From: Bradyrhizobium ivorense
Lineage (GTDB): Bacteria; Pseudomonadota; Alphaproteobacteria; Rhizobiales; Xanthobacteraceae
NCBI RefSeq assembly: GCF_900696085.1
Contig: NZ_CAADFC020000016.1
Coordinates: 372,001-436,000, forward strand
Reading direction: 5' to 3'
Length of the DNA: 64,000 bases
The notes under the pieces were generated by a model. That model made no database searches and had not been told where the DNA came from. It saw only the letters and a program-made list of their open reading frames with translations. A program made the position numbers and the translations under genes. This document shows positions 36,277 to 45,488 of the stretch, one piece after another. The first letter of the stretch is position 1, and each line of letters begins with the position of its first letter.

Positions 36277-37143
36277 ATGAACGTCAACAAGGACACCATC
36301 ACCGACCTCGTCATCGCCGCGCTCGACAAGGATATTCCGCCGCGCAACCGTCAGATCCTGACCAGCCTGATCAGGCATATGCACGACTTCTGCAGGGAGG
36401 TCGATCTGAGCTTTGCCGAGTGGCTCGCCGCCTGCGAGTTCCTGCGCCGCGCCGGCGATATCTCGGACGAGAAGCGCAACGAGTTCATCCTGATCTGCGA
36501 CATCCTCGGCGTCGAGGTGCTCGTCGATATGCTCGATCACCGCGTCACCGATGGCGAAAGCGAATCGACCGTGCTCGGGCCGTTCTATCGGGAGAACCCG
36601 CCGGTGCTGGCCAAGGGTGCCTCGATCATCAAGAAGACGTTCGACAACGCGCAGACCGTCATGGTCAGCGGCCGCATCACCGACACCGCTGGACGGCCGA
36701 TCGAGGGCGTCACCATCGACGTCTGGGAAGACGCGCCCAACGGCCTCTATGATCTGCAGGATCCGGAGCAGCCGGCCTACAATCTGCGTGGGCGTTTCAT
36801 GACTGACGGCGACGGCGAATATGCCTTCGTGGCGCTGCGTCCGGAGCCGTACCCGATCCCCTATGACGGCGCCGGCGGGGAGCTTCTGAAGTACATGGGT
36901 CACCATCCCTGGCGTCCCGGCCACATCCACTTCATGCTGTCGAAGGACGGCTATCAATCGCTGATCTCGCAGATCTACGATTCCGAGACCAAATATCTCG
37001 ACAACGACTCGGTGTTCGCCGTGAAGCAGAGCCTGATCGGCCAGTTCAAGAAAGCGCCGGCCGGCGCCAACACCGACCTCGTCCTCGACTTCGACTTCAA
37101 GCTCAAGAAGGCAGAGGTCGAGCGGCTTGTCGCGGCCGAGTGA
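36277..37143 (+). CDS. Intradiol ring-cleavage dioxygenase (catechol/hydroxyquinol 1,2-dioxygenase)
   Basis: A 288-residue non-haem Fe(III) enzyme. An N-terminal helical dimerisation domain is followed by the catalytic domain, with ligand Tyr in LGPFYREN, a second Tyr in GLYDLQ or nearby, and two His in HHPWRPGHIHFM. The blocks YPIPYDGAGGELLK and IYDSETKYLDNDSVFAVK look more like hydroxyquinol 1,2-dioxygenases than classical CatA, while the neighbours catB and catC point to catechol. AAGGAGG precedes the ATG at 36277. Confidence 0.88.
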   Translation: MNVNKDTITDLVIAALDKDIPPRNRQILTSLIRHMHDFCREVDLSFAEWLAACEFLRRAGDISDEKRNEFILICDILGVEVLVDMLDHRVTDGESESTVLGPFYRENPPVLAKGASIIKKTFDNAQTVMVSGRITDTAGRPIEGVTIDVWEDAPNGLYDLQDPEQPAYNLRGRFMTDGDGEYAFVALRPEPYPIPYDGAGGELLKYMGHHPWRPGHIHFMLSKDGYQSLISQIYDSETKYLDNDSVFAVKQSLIGQFKKAPAGANTDLVLDFDFKLKKAEVERLVAAE

Positions 37144-37210
37144 CACGCAATATGCCCTGCCCGGCATCGCAACCTGGCAGGGCTAGTCCTTTTGATATGA
37201 CAGGTGAGGA

Positions 37211-38392
37211 ATGATGGGGCGCGCCCTGATCGACATCGCCGAGCCCGCGCAGCCGGCACAGGCTCTTACAAGAGACACCACGATCCGCAGCATTCGTGCC
37301 ACGATCGTGGACGCCCCGACGCGGCGACGGCACAAGCTTTCGAACACCGAGGTGACGCATCAGGGCTACGTGCTGGTGCGCGTCCTGCTCGACAATGGCG
37401 TCACGGGCATCGGCGAGGCCTCGACGCTCGGCGGACCGCGCTGGGCCGAGGAGAGCGTGGAATCGATCAAGGCCGCGGTGATGACCTATCTGGCGCCCGC
37501 GCTGCTGGGTCAGCCTGCGCTGGCGTTCGAGGCCAACGCGCTCCGCATGAGCAAGGCCGCCACCCGCAATTTTGCCGCTAAGGCCGCCATCGAATCCGCC
37601 CTGCTCGACGCCGCCGGCAAGACGCTCGGCCTCTCGGCCAGCGCGCTGCTCGGCGGCGCGGTGCGCGCGCGCATGGAGGTGATCTGGGCGCTCGCCTCCG
37701 GCGATAGCGGACAGGAGCTGGAGGAAGCCAAAGAGAAGCTGCACCGCCGCGAGCACCGCCAGTTCAAGATCAAGTTCGGCTTCAACCGGCCGCAGGCCGA
37801 TCTGAAGCGGCTGCAAGCCCTGCGCGCCGGTCTCGGTGACGACGTCCCCCTGATCGTCGATATCAATCAGGGCTGGAGCGAGGCCGAATGCATCCGCTTC
37901 ATGCCCGCGCTCGAGGAGCTCGATGTCGCGCTGGTCGAACAGCCGGTGTCGGCACTGCAGCTCGAGGCCATGGCCCGCGTCGCGGCGCGGACCTCGATCC
38001 CGCTGCTGATCGATGAAGCCGCCTTCACCAAGGAAGAGATCGCGCGGGTGGCGACGATGGCCTGCGGCAGCGTCTATTCCCTTAAACTCGTCAAGAGCGG
38101 CGGTCTGTTCGAGATGAAGCGCGCCGCGGCGGTCGCCGCCGCCCACGGGCTCGCACTCTATGGCGGCTGCCTGCTGGAGAGCAGCATCGGCGCGGCGGCG
38201 CATCTTGCTGCCTTCTCCACTTTGCCCACGCTCGAATGGGGCAGCGAGCATTTCGGGCCGCGCATCCTCGTCGAGGACCTCGTCACCAATCCGATCAGGT
38301 TTGAGGAGTTCGAGATCTGCGTGCCTGATGGCCCCGGCCTCGGCGTCGAGATCGACGAGGACAGGCTCCGCGCCTTCGCGCGAAGGGACTAG
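37211..38392 (+). CDS. catB: Muconate cycloisomerase
   Basis: A 393-residue enolase-superfamily enzyme of the MLE subgroup. Catalytic residues are visible as KIKFG (Lys base), metal ligands in LIVDINQGW, ALVEQPV and PLLIDEAAF, and the final Lys in YSLKLVKSGG. It lactonises cis,cis-muconate to muconolactone. The position between the dioxygenase and LysR gene fits an ortho-cleavage operon. A second ATG one codon later is equally possible. Confidence 0.9.
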   Translation: MMGRALIDIAEPAQPAQALTRDTTIRSIRATIVDAPTRRRHKLSNTEVTHQGYVLVRVLLDNGVTGIGEASTLGGPRWAEESVESIKAAVMTYLAPALLGQPALAFEANALRMSKAATRNFAAKAAIESALLDAAGKTLGLSASALLGGAVRARMEVIWALASGDSGQELEEAKEKLHRREHRQFKIKFGFNRPQADLKRLQALRAGLGDDVPLIVDINQGWSEAECIRFMPALEELDVALVEQPVSALQLEAMARVAARTSIPLLIDEAAFTKEEIARVATMACGSVYSLKLVKSGGLFEMKRAAAVAAAHGLALYGGCLLESSIGAAAHLAAFSTLPTLEWGSEHFGPRILVEDLVTNPIRFEEFEICVPDGPGLGVEIDEDRLRAFARRD

Positions 38393-38565
38393 CTGATGGC
38401 GCCGTGGCCGCGGACAATTGACAAACCCATGACGCCCCCGCACTCTTTGCGCTGTAACCATCATCTCACCTTTGCGTTGATGACCGTGAGCTACGAGATC
38501 AGGCAGCTTCCTGGGACGTGCGCGCAGCAACATCCGGCTCGCCGGTGACCGGTCGCGACGATGTC

Positions 38566-39471
38566 ATGGATCTCAGGCGGCTCGCCTATTTCGTCGCGGT
38601 CGCCGAGGAGCTGCATTTCGGTCGGGCCGCCTCGCGGCTCGCGATCGCGCAGCCGCCGCTCAGCCGGCAGATCGCGCAGCTGGAGAGCGATCTCGGCGTC
38701 ATGCTGATCGATCGCAGCCGGAGCCAGATCCGGCTGACCCAGGCCGGCAGCGTGCTGCTGGAGCGTGCGCGCGACGTGCTGGAGCGGCTCGACCGGACGC
38801 AGCGCGAGATCAAGCGGATCGGCGAAGGATTTTCCGGGCATTTGCGCGTCGCCTTCGTCGGGTCGGCGACCCATGGCGTGCTGCCCAATGTCATCAAGGC
38901 GTTTCGTTCGGCCTATCCGGATGTCGAGCTCGCGTTGTCGGCGATGAACAATGCCGAGCTGAAGCGCGCCGTGATCCAGCGCGAGATCGATGTCGCCGTC
39001 GCGCGGCCCGCGCTCGAGGATGAGGAATTGAAGTCGGAGCCGCTGCTGCGGGAGCCGCTGATCCTCGCCGTGCCCGACACCTCGCCGTTGCTCGATCAAC
39101 AGATCACGCAGCTGTCGGCGCTCAAGGCCGAGACCTTCATTCTCTACCCGCGCAAGCCACGGCCGAGCTTTGCGGACCACATCCTCAGCATCTGCCTCGA
39201 GGAAGGTTTCATCCCGAAGTCGCAGGTGCTGGCGCAGGACTACCAGACCGCGATCAGCCTGGTGTCGGTCGGCGTCGGCATCGCGCTGGTGCCGAAATCC
39301 GTTTCGCAATCGGAACGGCCGGGCGTCACTTATCGTGCTTATGAGGGACATAATCCGGGCACCGCGCTGTCGCTGAACTACCGGCGCGACAACCGGATGC
39401 CGCATCTCTTCAACTTCCTGAAGGTCGCGCAGGAAGTCACGCGGCGGCAGCGCAAGCAGGCGCCTGAGTGA
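38566..39471 (+). CDS. LysR-family regulator (CatR/BenM-like)
   Basis: A 301-residue LysR regulator. The winged helix reads LRRLAYFVAVAEELHFGRAA and PPLSRQIAQLESDLG, and the effector domain is of the CatM/BenM sort (GHLRVAFVGSATHGVLPNVI). Known relatives respond to cis,cis-muconate or benzoate. The gene is in the same orientation as the catabolic genes and probably controls the promoters at 34802-35074. Confidence 0.88.
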   Translation: MDLRRLAYFVAVAEELHFGRAASRLAIAQPPLSRQIAQLESDLGVMLIDRSRSQIRLTQAGSVLLERARDVLERLDRTQREIKRIGEGFSGHLRVAFVGSATHGVLPNVIKAFRSAYPDVELALSAMNNAELKRAVIQREIDVAVARPALEDEELKSEPLLREPLILAVPDTSPLLDQQITQLSALKAETFILYPRKPRPSFADHILSICLEEGFIPKSQVLAQDYQTAISLVSVGVGIALVPKSVSQSERPGVTYRAYEGHNPGTALSLNYRRDNRMPHLFNFLKVAQEVTRRQRKQAPE

Positions 39472-39608
39472 CCTGAGCACAGAGACGGGACAGACAGACT
39501 GACCCACAGCGATGTGAGCGGTCGTGATTTGCCACCGCCATCACAAAGGTGAACCTTCCTATCGGGCGCATGGACTTATCGCCACAGGGTTACCTCAGGG
39601 AGAGTGTC

Positions 39609-40667
39609 ATGCAGCAACCGGATCAAGCAAAGCTCGACGCATTTCTCGGCAAGATGGTCGGCGACCTCGGCAGCATCGCCAGCGGGGCGCTGGTGGTGCT
39701 CGGCGATCGGCTCGGCTTCTACAACGCGATGCGCGACGGCGACAAGATGACCGCCGCCGAGCTCGCAAAGCGCACCGGCGCCACCGAGCGCAACGTGCGC
39801 GAGTGGCTCGCCGCCCAGGCCGCGGCGGGATATGTCGACTACGACAGGGACGATGACAAATTCAGTCTCAACGCCGAACAGGCCACGGTGTTTGCCGACG
39901 AGGACAGCCCCGCCTTCATGGCGGGCGCGTTCGAGGCCCTCTCGTCGATGTGGCTGGACGAGCCGAAGGTGGCGGACGCATTTCGCAGCGGCAAGGGGCT
40001 GGCCTGGCACGACCACAGCGCCTGCTTGTTCCGCGGCACCGAGCGGTTCTTCCGTCCCGGCTACAACGCCAACCTGATGTCGGCGTGGCTGCCGGCGCTC
40101 GACGGCGTCGTCGACAAGCTCAAGCAAGGCGCGCGCGTCGCCGATGTCGGCTGCGGCCACGGCTCATCGACCGTGCTGATGGCGAAGGCCTTTCCGAAAT
40201 CGCACTTTGTCGGATTCGACTATCATCCGGCCTCGATCGAGCGCGCGCGCAAGGCGGCCGCGGAAGCCGGCGTCTCCGCCAATACCAATTTCGAGGTGGC
40301 GCCAGCCAAGGCCTACCCGGGCAAATACGACCTGGTCGCGTTCTTCGATTGCCTGCACGACATGGGCGATCCGGTCGGCGCGGCCACCCATGTGCGCGAG
40401 ACGCTGAAGCCCGACGGCACCTGGATGATCGTCGAGCCGTTCGCGCACGATCATCTCGCCGCCAATCTCAATCCGATCGGGCGCGTGTACTACGCGGCAT
40501 CGACCATGATCTGCACCCCGGCGTCACAGGCGCAGGAGGTCGGGCTCGGCCTCGGCGCGCAGGCGGGTGAGGTTCGGTTGCGGCAGGTGGTCAGCTCCGG
40601 CGGCTTCACCCGCTTCCGCCGCGCCGCGGAGACGCCGTTCAACATGGTGCTCGAAGCGCGCCCGTGA
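39609..40667 (+). CDS. Class I SAM-dependent methyltransferase with N-terminal winged helix
   Basis: A 352-residue protein. The first 90 residues resemble the O-methyltransferase dimerisation/winged-helix domain (ELAKRTGATERNVREWLAAQ), followed by the Rossmann methyltransferase core with VADVGCGHGSSTVLMAKAFP and the DCLHDMGDP motif. It is often found as a transcription-regulator-like methyltransferase. The substrate and any link with the upstream catabolic genes are unknown. The ATG at 39609 with cagggag upstream is favoured over 39549. Confidence 0.85.
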   Translation: MQQPDQAKLDAFLGKMVGDLGSIASGALVVLGDRLGFYNAMRDGDKMTAAELAKRTGATERNVREWLAAQAAAGYVDYDRDDDKFSLNAEQATVFADEDSPAFMAGAFEALSSMWLDEPKVADAFRSGKGLAWHDHSACLFRGTERFFRPGYNANLMSAWLPALDGVVDKLKQGARVADVGCGHGSSTVLMAKAFPKSHFVGFDYHPASIERARKAAAEAGVSANTNFEVAPAKAYPGKYDLVAFFDCLHDMGDPVGAATHVRETLKPDGTWMIVEPFAHDHLAANLNPIGRVYYAASTMICTPASQAQEVGLGLGAQAGEVRLRQVVSSGGFTRFRRAAETPFNMVLEARP

Positions 40668-40705
40668 GCGCGCAATAGAACGCCGCGATCAAGGCTATCG
40701 CGCGC

Positions 40706-41701
40706 TCAGGCCGCAACCGGCGTGAGCGCGCGGTCGTCGACCAGTGCGATCGCATCACGCAGCACCTCGGCGCCCGCCCCTGGCCGGACGCCGTTCTCCG
40801 CCAGATGCCGGCGGAACGCTCGTGCGCCGGGGACGCCGTGGAAGGCGCCGACGAAGTGGCGGGTGATCGCATGCAGCCGGGTGCCTTGCGCCAGCTGCCG
40901 CTCGATATAGGGCAGCATCGCCGCGAACACGTCCTTCATCGTCGCGTGCGGCGCGGCCTCGCCGAACAGTTCGGAATCGACAGTGAGCAGCCGCCACGGC
41001 TCCTGATAGGCCGCCCGTCCCAGCATCACGCCGTCGACATGCGCCAGATGCCGCTTTGCCTCGGCAAGGCTCAAAATGCCGCCATTGATGATGATGGGCA
41101 CGTCGGGCAACGCCGCCTTCAGCCGATAGACACGATCGTAATCGAGCGGCGGGATGTCGCGGTTCTCCTTCGGCGACAATCCGTTGAGCCAAGCCTTGCG
41201 CGCGTGCACGACGAGCGTGTCGGCGCCTGCGGCGATCACGCCGCGCGCCAGCACGTCGAGCGCAGCCTCCGGATCCTGGTCGTCGATGCCGATCCGGCAT
41301 TTCACCGTGACCGGAATTTTGACCGCGCGCTTCATCGCCGCGACCCCCTCGGCAACCAGCGCGGGCTCCGCCATCAGGCAGGCGCCGAAGCGGCCGTTCT
41401 GCACCCGATCGGACGGGCAGCCGACATTGAGGTTGATTTCGTCATAGCCAAAGTCCTCGCCAATGACAGCGGCCGTGGCGAGGTCATGCGGATCGGAGCC
41501 GCCGAGCTGCAGGGCGAGCGGATGCTCGCTGGCATCGAAGGCGAGCAGCCGCGCCCGGTCGCCGTGGATCACCGCGCCGGTCGTGAGCATCTCGGTATAG
41601 AGCCGCGCCCGCCGCGACATCAGGCGATGGAAAAAACGGCAATGCCGGTCAGTCCAGTCGAGCATGGGCGCCACGGAAAAGCGATAGTCTTGCGATTCCA
41701 A
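40706..41701 (-). CDS. dusA: tRNA-dihydrouridine(20/20a) synthase
   Basis: A 331-residue FMN-dependent enzyme reducing U20/U20a in the tRNA D-loop. SVAPMLDWTDRHCRFFHRL, the catalytic Cys in LNVGCPSDRVQNG and VVHARKAWLNGLSPKENR are typical. The only in-frame start is TTG at 41701; an in-frame stop lies seven codons upstream and no ATG precedes residue 13. Together with an integrase 135 bp away, this suggests that the original 5' end was replaced by an inserted element. Confidence 0.93.
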   Translation of the reverse strand: MESQDYRFSVAPMLDWTDRHCRFFHRLMSRRARLYTEMLTTGAVIHGDRARLLAFDASEHPLALQLGGSDPHDLATAAVIGEDFGYDEINLNVGCPSDRVQNGRFGACLMAEPALVAEGVAAMKRAVKIPVTVKCRIGIDDQDPEAALDVLARGVIAAGADTLVVHARKAWLNGLSPKENRDIPPLDYDRVYRLKAALPDVPIIINGGILSLAEAKRHLAHVDGVMLGRAAYQEPWRLLTVDSELFGEAAPHATMKDVFAAMLPYIERQLAQGTRLHAITRHFVGAFHGVPGARAFRRHLAENGVRPGAGAEVLRDAIALVDDRALTPVAA

Positions 41702-41765
41702 TGATTTACTCTACTATCTCAATGGGATGGAACAAGAACGAGTGCCCTCCAAACTAGCCGAAATT

Positions 41766-41833
41766 GCACACGTTTGTACCCGTTTTGACCTGTCAGCGCA
41801 CACGTAGCGCACACGATTTGGGGAGTGCACACG
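41766..41833. repeat. Four GCACACG direct repeats in the dusA-integrase gap
   Basis: GCACACG occurs at 41766-41772, 41798-41804, 41809-41815 and 41827-41833, all in the same orientation. The array covers the integrase promoter region next to the dusA 5' end, where arm-type integrase or excisionase sites are expected. Confidence 0.6.
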
Positions 41834-41836
41834 ACC

Positions 41837-42931
41837 GTGGCCAGCTTCACTCAGTTGCCATCCGGGAACTGGCGCGTCCAGGTCCGCCGCAAGAACCGGT
41901 ACGTTGCAGAAACCTTCCGCCGCCGCAAGGATGGCGAGGAATGGGCGCTCGACATCGAGCGCAATATCGATCGCAACAGGTCACCTAAGGCGCGCGCCGC
42001 GGTGAAGGCCAAAACCTTCGGCGACATCATCGATCTTCATATCGGAGACATGCACGACGTCGGCCGCCCTCCCCGCCGATCCAAGGCGGCCGTCCTTGAA
42101 GCGCTTAAGGAAGACCTTGGATCCACAAAGCTGCCTCGGCTCGACCGGGAGCGGCTGATCGAATATGGCAGAAAGCGAGCGAAGCAAGGCGCCGGGCCCG
42201 CTACTCTGGCAATCGATATGTCCTTCATCAGGACCGTTGCGACGCACGCCGCGGCCGTCCACGGAATTGAGGTTTCTGCCGAAGAGGTGCGTCTCGCACG
42301 CTTTGCGTTGCGACATCTGGGCCTCGTCGGAAAATCAGATGAACGGGATCGGCGACCAACTCAAGACGAGCTCGACGAGCTGATCGAATACTTTGAGACC
42401 AATCCCCGACAGGTCATTCCGATGGGCCGCATCGTCCGTTACGCGGTCGCGACCGCAATGCGACAAGAAGAAATTTGCCGGCCCGCCTGGCCGCACGTGA
42501 ATATGAAAACTCGGATTGTTACTATCATCGACCGCAAAGATCCCAGAAAGAAAGACGGGAATGATCAGAAGGTCCCCCTCCTCAACCTAACCGGTTACGA
42601 TGCCTGGGAGATCACTCTCCAGCAGCACATTATCACGAGGGGTCAGGGTCGCGTTTTCCCGTACAACCATCGCTCAGTGAGCAAGGCGTTCGCACGCGGC
42701 TGCGAGGAATTGAAGATCGAGGACCTGCATTTTCATGACTTACGACACGAAGGCACTAGTCGGCTCTTTGAGGCAGGGCTACCCATCGAAAAAGTGGCCT
42801 TGGTTACCGGCCACAAAGATTGGCGAACGCTGCGACGCTACACTAAATTGAAGCCCGAAGAGCTCCATAAGCTGCAAACGGCACCACAGCCAACTTTGGA
42901 AGAATTCATCAAGACGTTAGCAGCTTCTTAG
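41837..42931 (+). CDS. Tyrosine recombinase/integrase at dusA
   Basis: A 364-residue phage-type integrase. It has an N-terminal AP2-like arm-binding domain (ASFTQLPSGNWRVQVRRKNR), a SAM-like core-binding domain, and a catalytic domain with Arg in ATAMRQEEICR, HDLRHEG, VTGHKDW and nucleophile Tyr in LRRYTKL. The GTG at 41837 has ggggag upstream and gives the customary N-terminus; a GTG at 41825 is the alternative. A divergent position against dusA matches the published family of dusA-targeting integrases. Confidence 0.9.
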   Translation: MASFTQLPSGNWRVQVRRKNRYVAETFRRRKDGEEWALDIERNIDRNRSPKARAAVKAKTFGDIIDLHIGDMHDVGRPPRRSKAAVLEALKEDLGSTKLPRLDRERLIEYGRKRAKQGAGPATLAIDMSFIRTVATHAAAVHGIEVSAEEVRLARFALRHLGLVGKSDERDRRPTQDELDELIEYFETNPRQVIPMGRIVRYAVATAMRQEEICRPAWPHVNMKTRIVTIIDRKDPRKKDGNDQKVPLLNLTGYDAWEITLQQHIITRGQGRVFPYNHRSVSKAFARGCEELKIEDLHFHDLRHEGTSRLFEAGLPIEKVALVTGHKDWRTLRRYTKLKPEELHKLQTAPQPTLEEFIKTLAAS

Positions 42932-43561
42932 TGCACCAAACGCGAGCGGGTCCATTGCCCGCGAACACTGGTCGATCGAACACTATGAGGCTCAGTTCAA
43001 CGTAACTGATCAGCTTACCACGGAAGACGATCGGAGGACTTGATCAGTTCGGCTCCCGTATTGGCAGAGCTGCTGGAACCTCCCGCGCGATCAACCGATT
43101 GCTGCGCAAGACACGGTCCGATGCCGACGCTAAAGCCATCGCAATCGGTGGCCGGCTTGGCCGACGGCGGCGGCCTATCGATCACCGATGCTGGCGAAAA
43201 GTTGTCGGGCGCTGACTGCGTATCCTCGACCCTGGCAGTTAGTGGAGCGCCCGCGGCAGCCGCCCATGGCGGCACATCTTTAGCGGCTCGGGGTGATACC
43301 GAACCTTGGCGGTCTCCGCCGGCGGCGGAACGTCATCCGTCGCCGGTGACGACCCACGACTGCTCTTTGCTGATGGCGTGGAACTTTGGCAGCCGCCCGC
43401 GGCGGCAACACGCTGGGTGAAGCCATCTGATCGCGTGACTTGGCCACGCTTCGCCGAAAATATCCACGCGCAGCCCGGCGCTCAAAATTGCCTTCCGATT
43501 CTCTCGCCATAGGTCTCCACCTTGACCTTGGGATCACCACACGTGCGTTAACGGCATCCGC
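42932..43561. other. Unassigned 630-bp interval after the integrase
   Basis: Short frames exist on both strands but none shows family similarity or a convincing start. The stretch may be decayed element DNA. Confidence 0.4.
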
Positions 43562-45160
43562 CTAAGAATCGATCAGGACACCCGGGTTGAGCATGCCGCT
43601 GGGATCTAGTTCGCGCTTGGCGGCCCGCAACGCGGCGGCAAAAAGCTGTGGCCGCTGCCGGTCGTACCAGGGTCGGTGATCGCGGCCGACGGCATGGTGA
43701 TGCGTGATGGTGCCGCCCGCCGCGATCAGCGCGTCGCTCGCCGCGTCCTTGATGGCCTTCCACTGCGCGAGCAGCCCACCGTGCCGACCGCGCGCATGGA
43801 AGGAGAAGTAGGGCGCGGGCCCGTCCGGGTAGACGTGGGTAAAGCGACAGGTGACTTCACCCTTCACCCCGGTCGCTTGTAGAATCGCGCGTTCGGTTGC
43901 CGTCTTGACCTGATCGTGAAAGCTTTCGAACCGATCCCAGGTGATGGCGGTCTCGAACGTATCGTTGATGATAGCAACGGGCGTCAAGAATTCGCGCGCA
44001 TAGGGCATGCGAATGAACGCGTTGCGCCAGATGCCTGCCGCGCCTTCGAGATGCGCGTCGCCGGCCTCTACGGGCTCCGGTGTCCCGCGGTGGTCGGCGC
44101 AGCATTCGAGCGCACGCTTGAACCAGGCGTCCAAGGGATGGTCGCCCGATTCGAATGCCAGCACCATGATGGCGGAGCTGCCGTCGGACGCACCGGTGTT
44201 GAACGCCTCCTGCGGGTCCAAGATGCGGCAATTGGAGGGATAGAGGCCGGCTTGTGCCACGGCACGCACCGCGCGCGCGGCATCGAAGAAAGTGGGAAAG
44301 CGAACCGATGCGCCGGCGCGGTATTTTGGACGCTGCTGCAATCGCATCCATGCGCGCGAGATCACGCCTAAGATTCCTTCCGAGCCGATGAACATGCGGT
44401 CGGGACTCGGCCCCGCGCCCGAGCCGGGAAGCCGGCGCGTCTCCACAACGCCAACCGGCGTCACGACACGCAGGCTTTCGACGAAATCGTCGATATGGGT
44501 GTAGAGACTGGCGAAGTGGCCGCCCGATCGCGTCGCGATCCAGCCGCCCAAGGTCGAATACTCAAAACTCTGCGGAAAATGCCGCAGCGTGACGCCGTAC
44601 GGCTTGAGCTGGTTTTCCAGCGCCGGCCCATAGGTGCCGGCTTCGATCAAGGCGGCGCGCGAGACCGGATCGACTTCGACGACATTGCAGAGATTGCGCA
44701 GGTCAAGCGTGACGGCCGCCTTGTGCTTGATGCCATCGGCCTGCGGCTCGACGCCACCGCACACGCTCGATCCGCCCCCGAACGGCGTCAGCGAAGCACC
44801 GACGGATCCCGCCCAGTCCATGACAGCCGAAATCTCCGTCTCGTTGGTTGGATAGGCCACGACATCGGGCGCGCAACCGTAATCGCCGAGCATGGCCCTG
44901 ACGTAATCCGGGTAGGACTTGCCGTAAGTGTGCGCGGCGCGGTCGTAGCGTTCGGTCGTGCAGAACGGCGTGAGCGAAGCCGGCGGCACCACGCGCGGTT
45001 CCCGCAAGGACAGCTCTTCGAGGCCAGGAACAGTGACCGTTTCGAATTCGCCGGCGCCAAACTTGGCATGGTAGCGGCCGAGGACAAACGCCCGCTCTTC
45101 CGCGCTCATGCCTTCGCCTTCCCGTCCCCAGCCGTAATGTTTCAGCCTTGCGCCGGTCAT
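43562..45160 (-). CDS. FAD-binding oxidase, alkyldihydroxyacetonephosphate synthase-like
   Basis: A 532-residue VAO-family flavoprotein. It begins MTGARLKHYGWGREGEGMS, resembling the KWYGWG start of AGPS enzymes. The FAD-binding PP-loop is seen as PFGGGSSVCGGVE, then STLGGWIATRSGG, and the C-terminus has ITHHHAVGRDHRPW, matching the His cluster of AGPS. Eukaryotic AGPS makes ether-lipid precursors; bacterial relatives are mostly uncharacterised. It is divergent from the MpaB-like gene at 45489. Confidence 0.85.
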   Translation of the reverse strand: MTGARLKHYGWGREGEGMSAEERAFVLGRYHAKFGAGEFETVTVPGLEELSLREPRVVPPASLTPFCTTERYDRAAHTYGKSYPDYVRAMLGDYGCAPDVVAYPTNETEISAVMDWAGSVGASLTPFGGGSSVCGGVEPQADGIKHKAAVTLDLRNLCNVVEVDPVSRAALIEAGTYGPALENQLKPYGVTLRHFPQSFEYSTLGGWIATRSGGHFASLYTHIDDFVESLRVVTPVGVVETRRLPGSGAGPSPDRMFIGSEGILGVISRAWMRLQQRPKYRAGASVRFPTFFDAARAVRAVAQAGLYPSNCRILDPQEAFNTGASDGSSAIMVLAFESGDHPLDAWFKRALECCADHRGTPEPVEAGDAHLEGAAGIWRNAFIRMPYAREFLTPVAIINDTFETAITWDRFESFHDQVKTATERAILQATGVKGEVTCRFTHVYPDGPAPYFSFHARGRHGGLLAQWKAIKDAASDALIAAGGTITHHHAVGRDHRPWYDRQRPQLFAAALRAAKRELDPSGMLNPGVLIDS

Positions 45161-45488
45161 GAGCGTTCCCCGCGTTTCGCTTTCGAGAGTTTTTTGAACC
45201 GAAGAACAAGAGACTCTGAACGACCACGCTGCGGAGTGAGCTCGTTCGATCGAAACAATACGCTTTCGAGCGGAAGTATGAAAGACGGCGGTAGGACAGT
45301 TCCTTCAGCAAACTGCGTCGCAGCAGCCGCGGCACGCGGCTTACCCGCATGGGACACGACCAAATCAGGCCGGCGTATTCCGCCCGGGTAGACATCATGC
45401 GACTACGTTGAGAGAGCTTTGGCTTGGCGAATTGCGATAGACTGCACAGACCAGTGGAATACCCCCGTCTGGTTCGGGAGGTGCGCAG
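45161..45488. other. Divergent intergenic region of the AGPS-like/MpaB-like pair
   Basis: A 328-bp region with no gene seen. It should contain the promoters of both flanking genes. Confidence 0.4.

Noticed and set aside
43015..43540. Overlapping open frames after the integrase on both strands
   Set aside because: No recognisable motif, no convincing ribosome site, and mutually overlapping; treated as non-coding or decayed.
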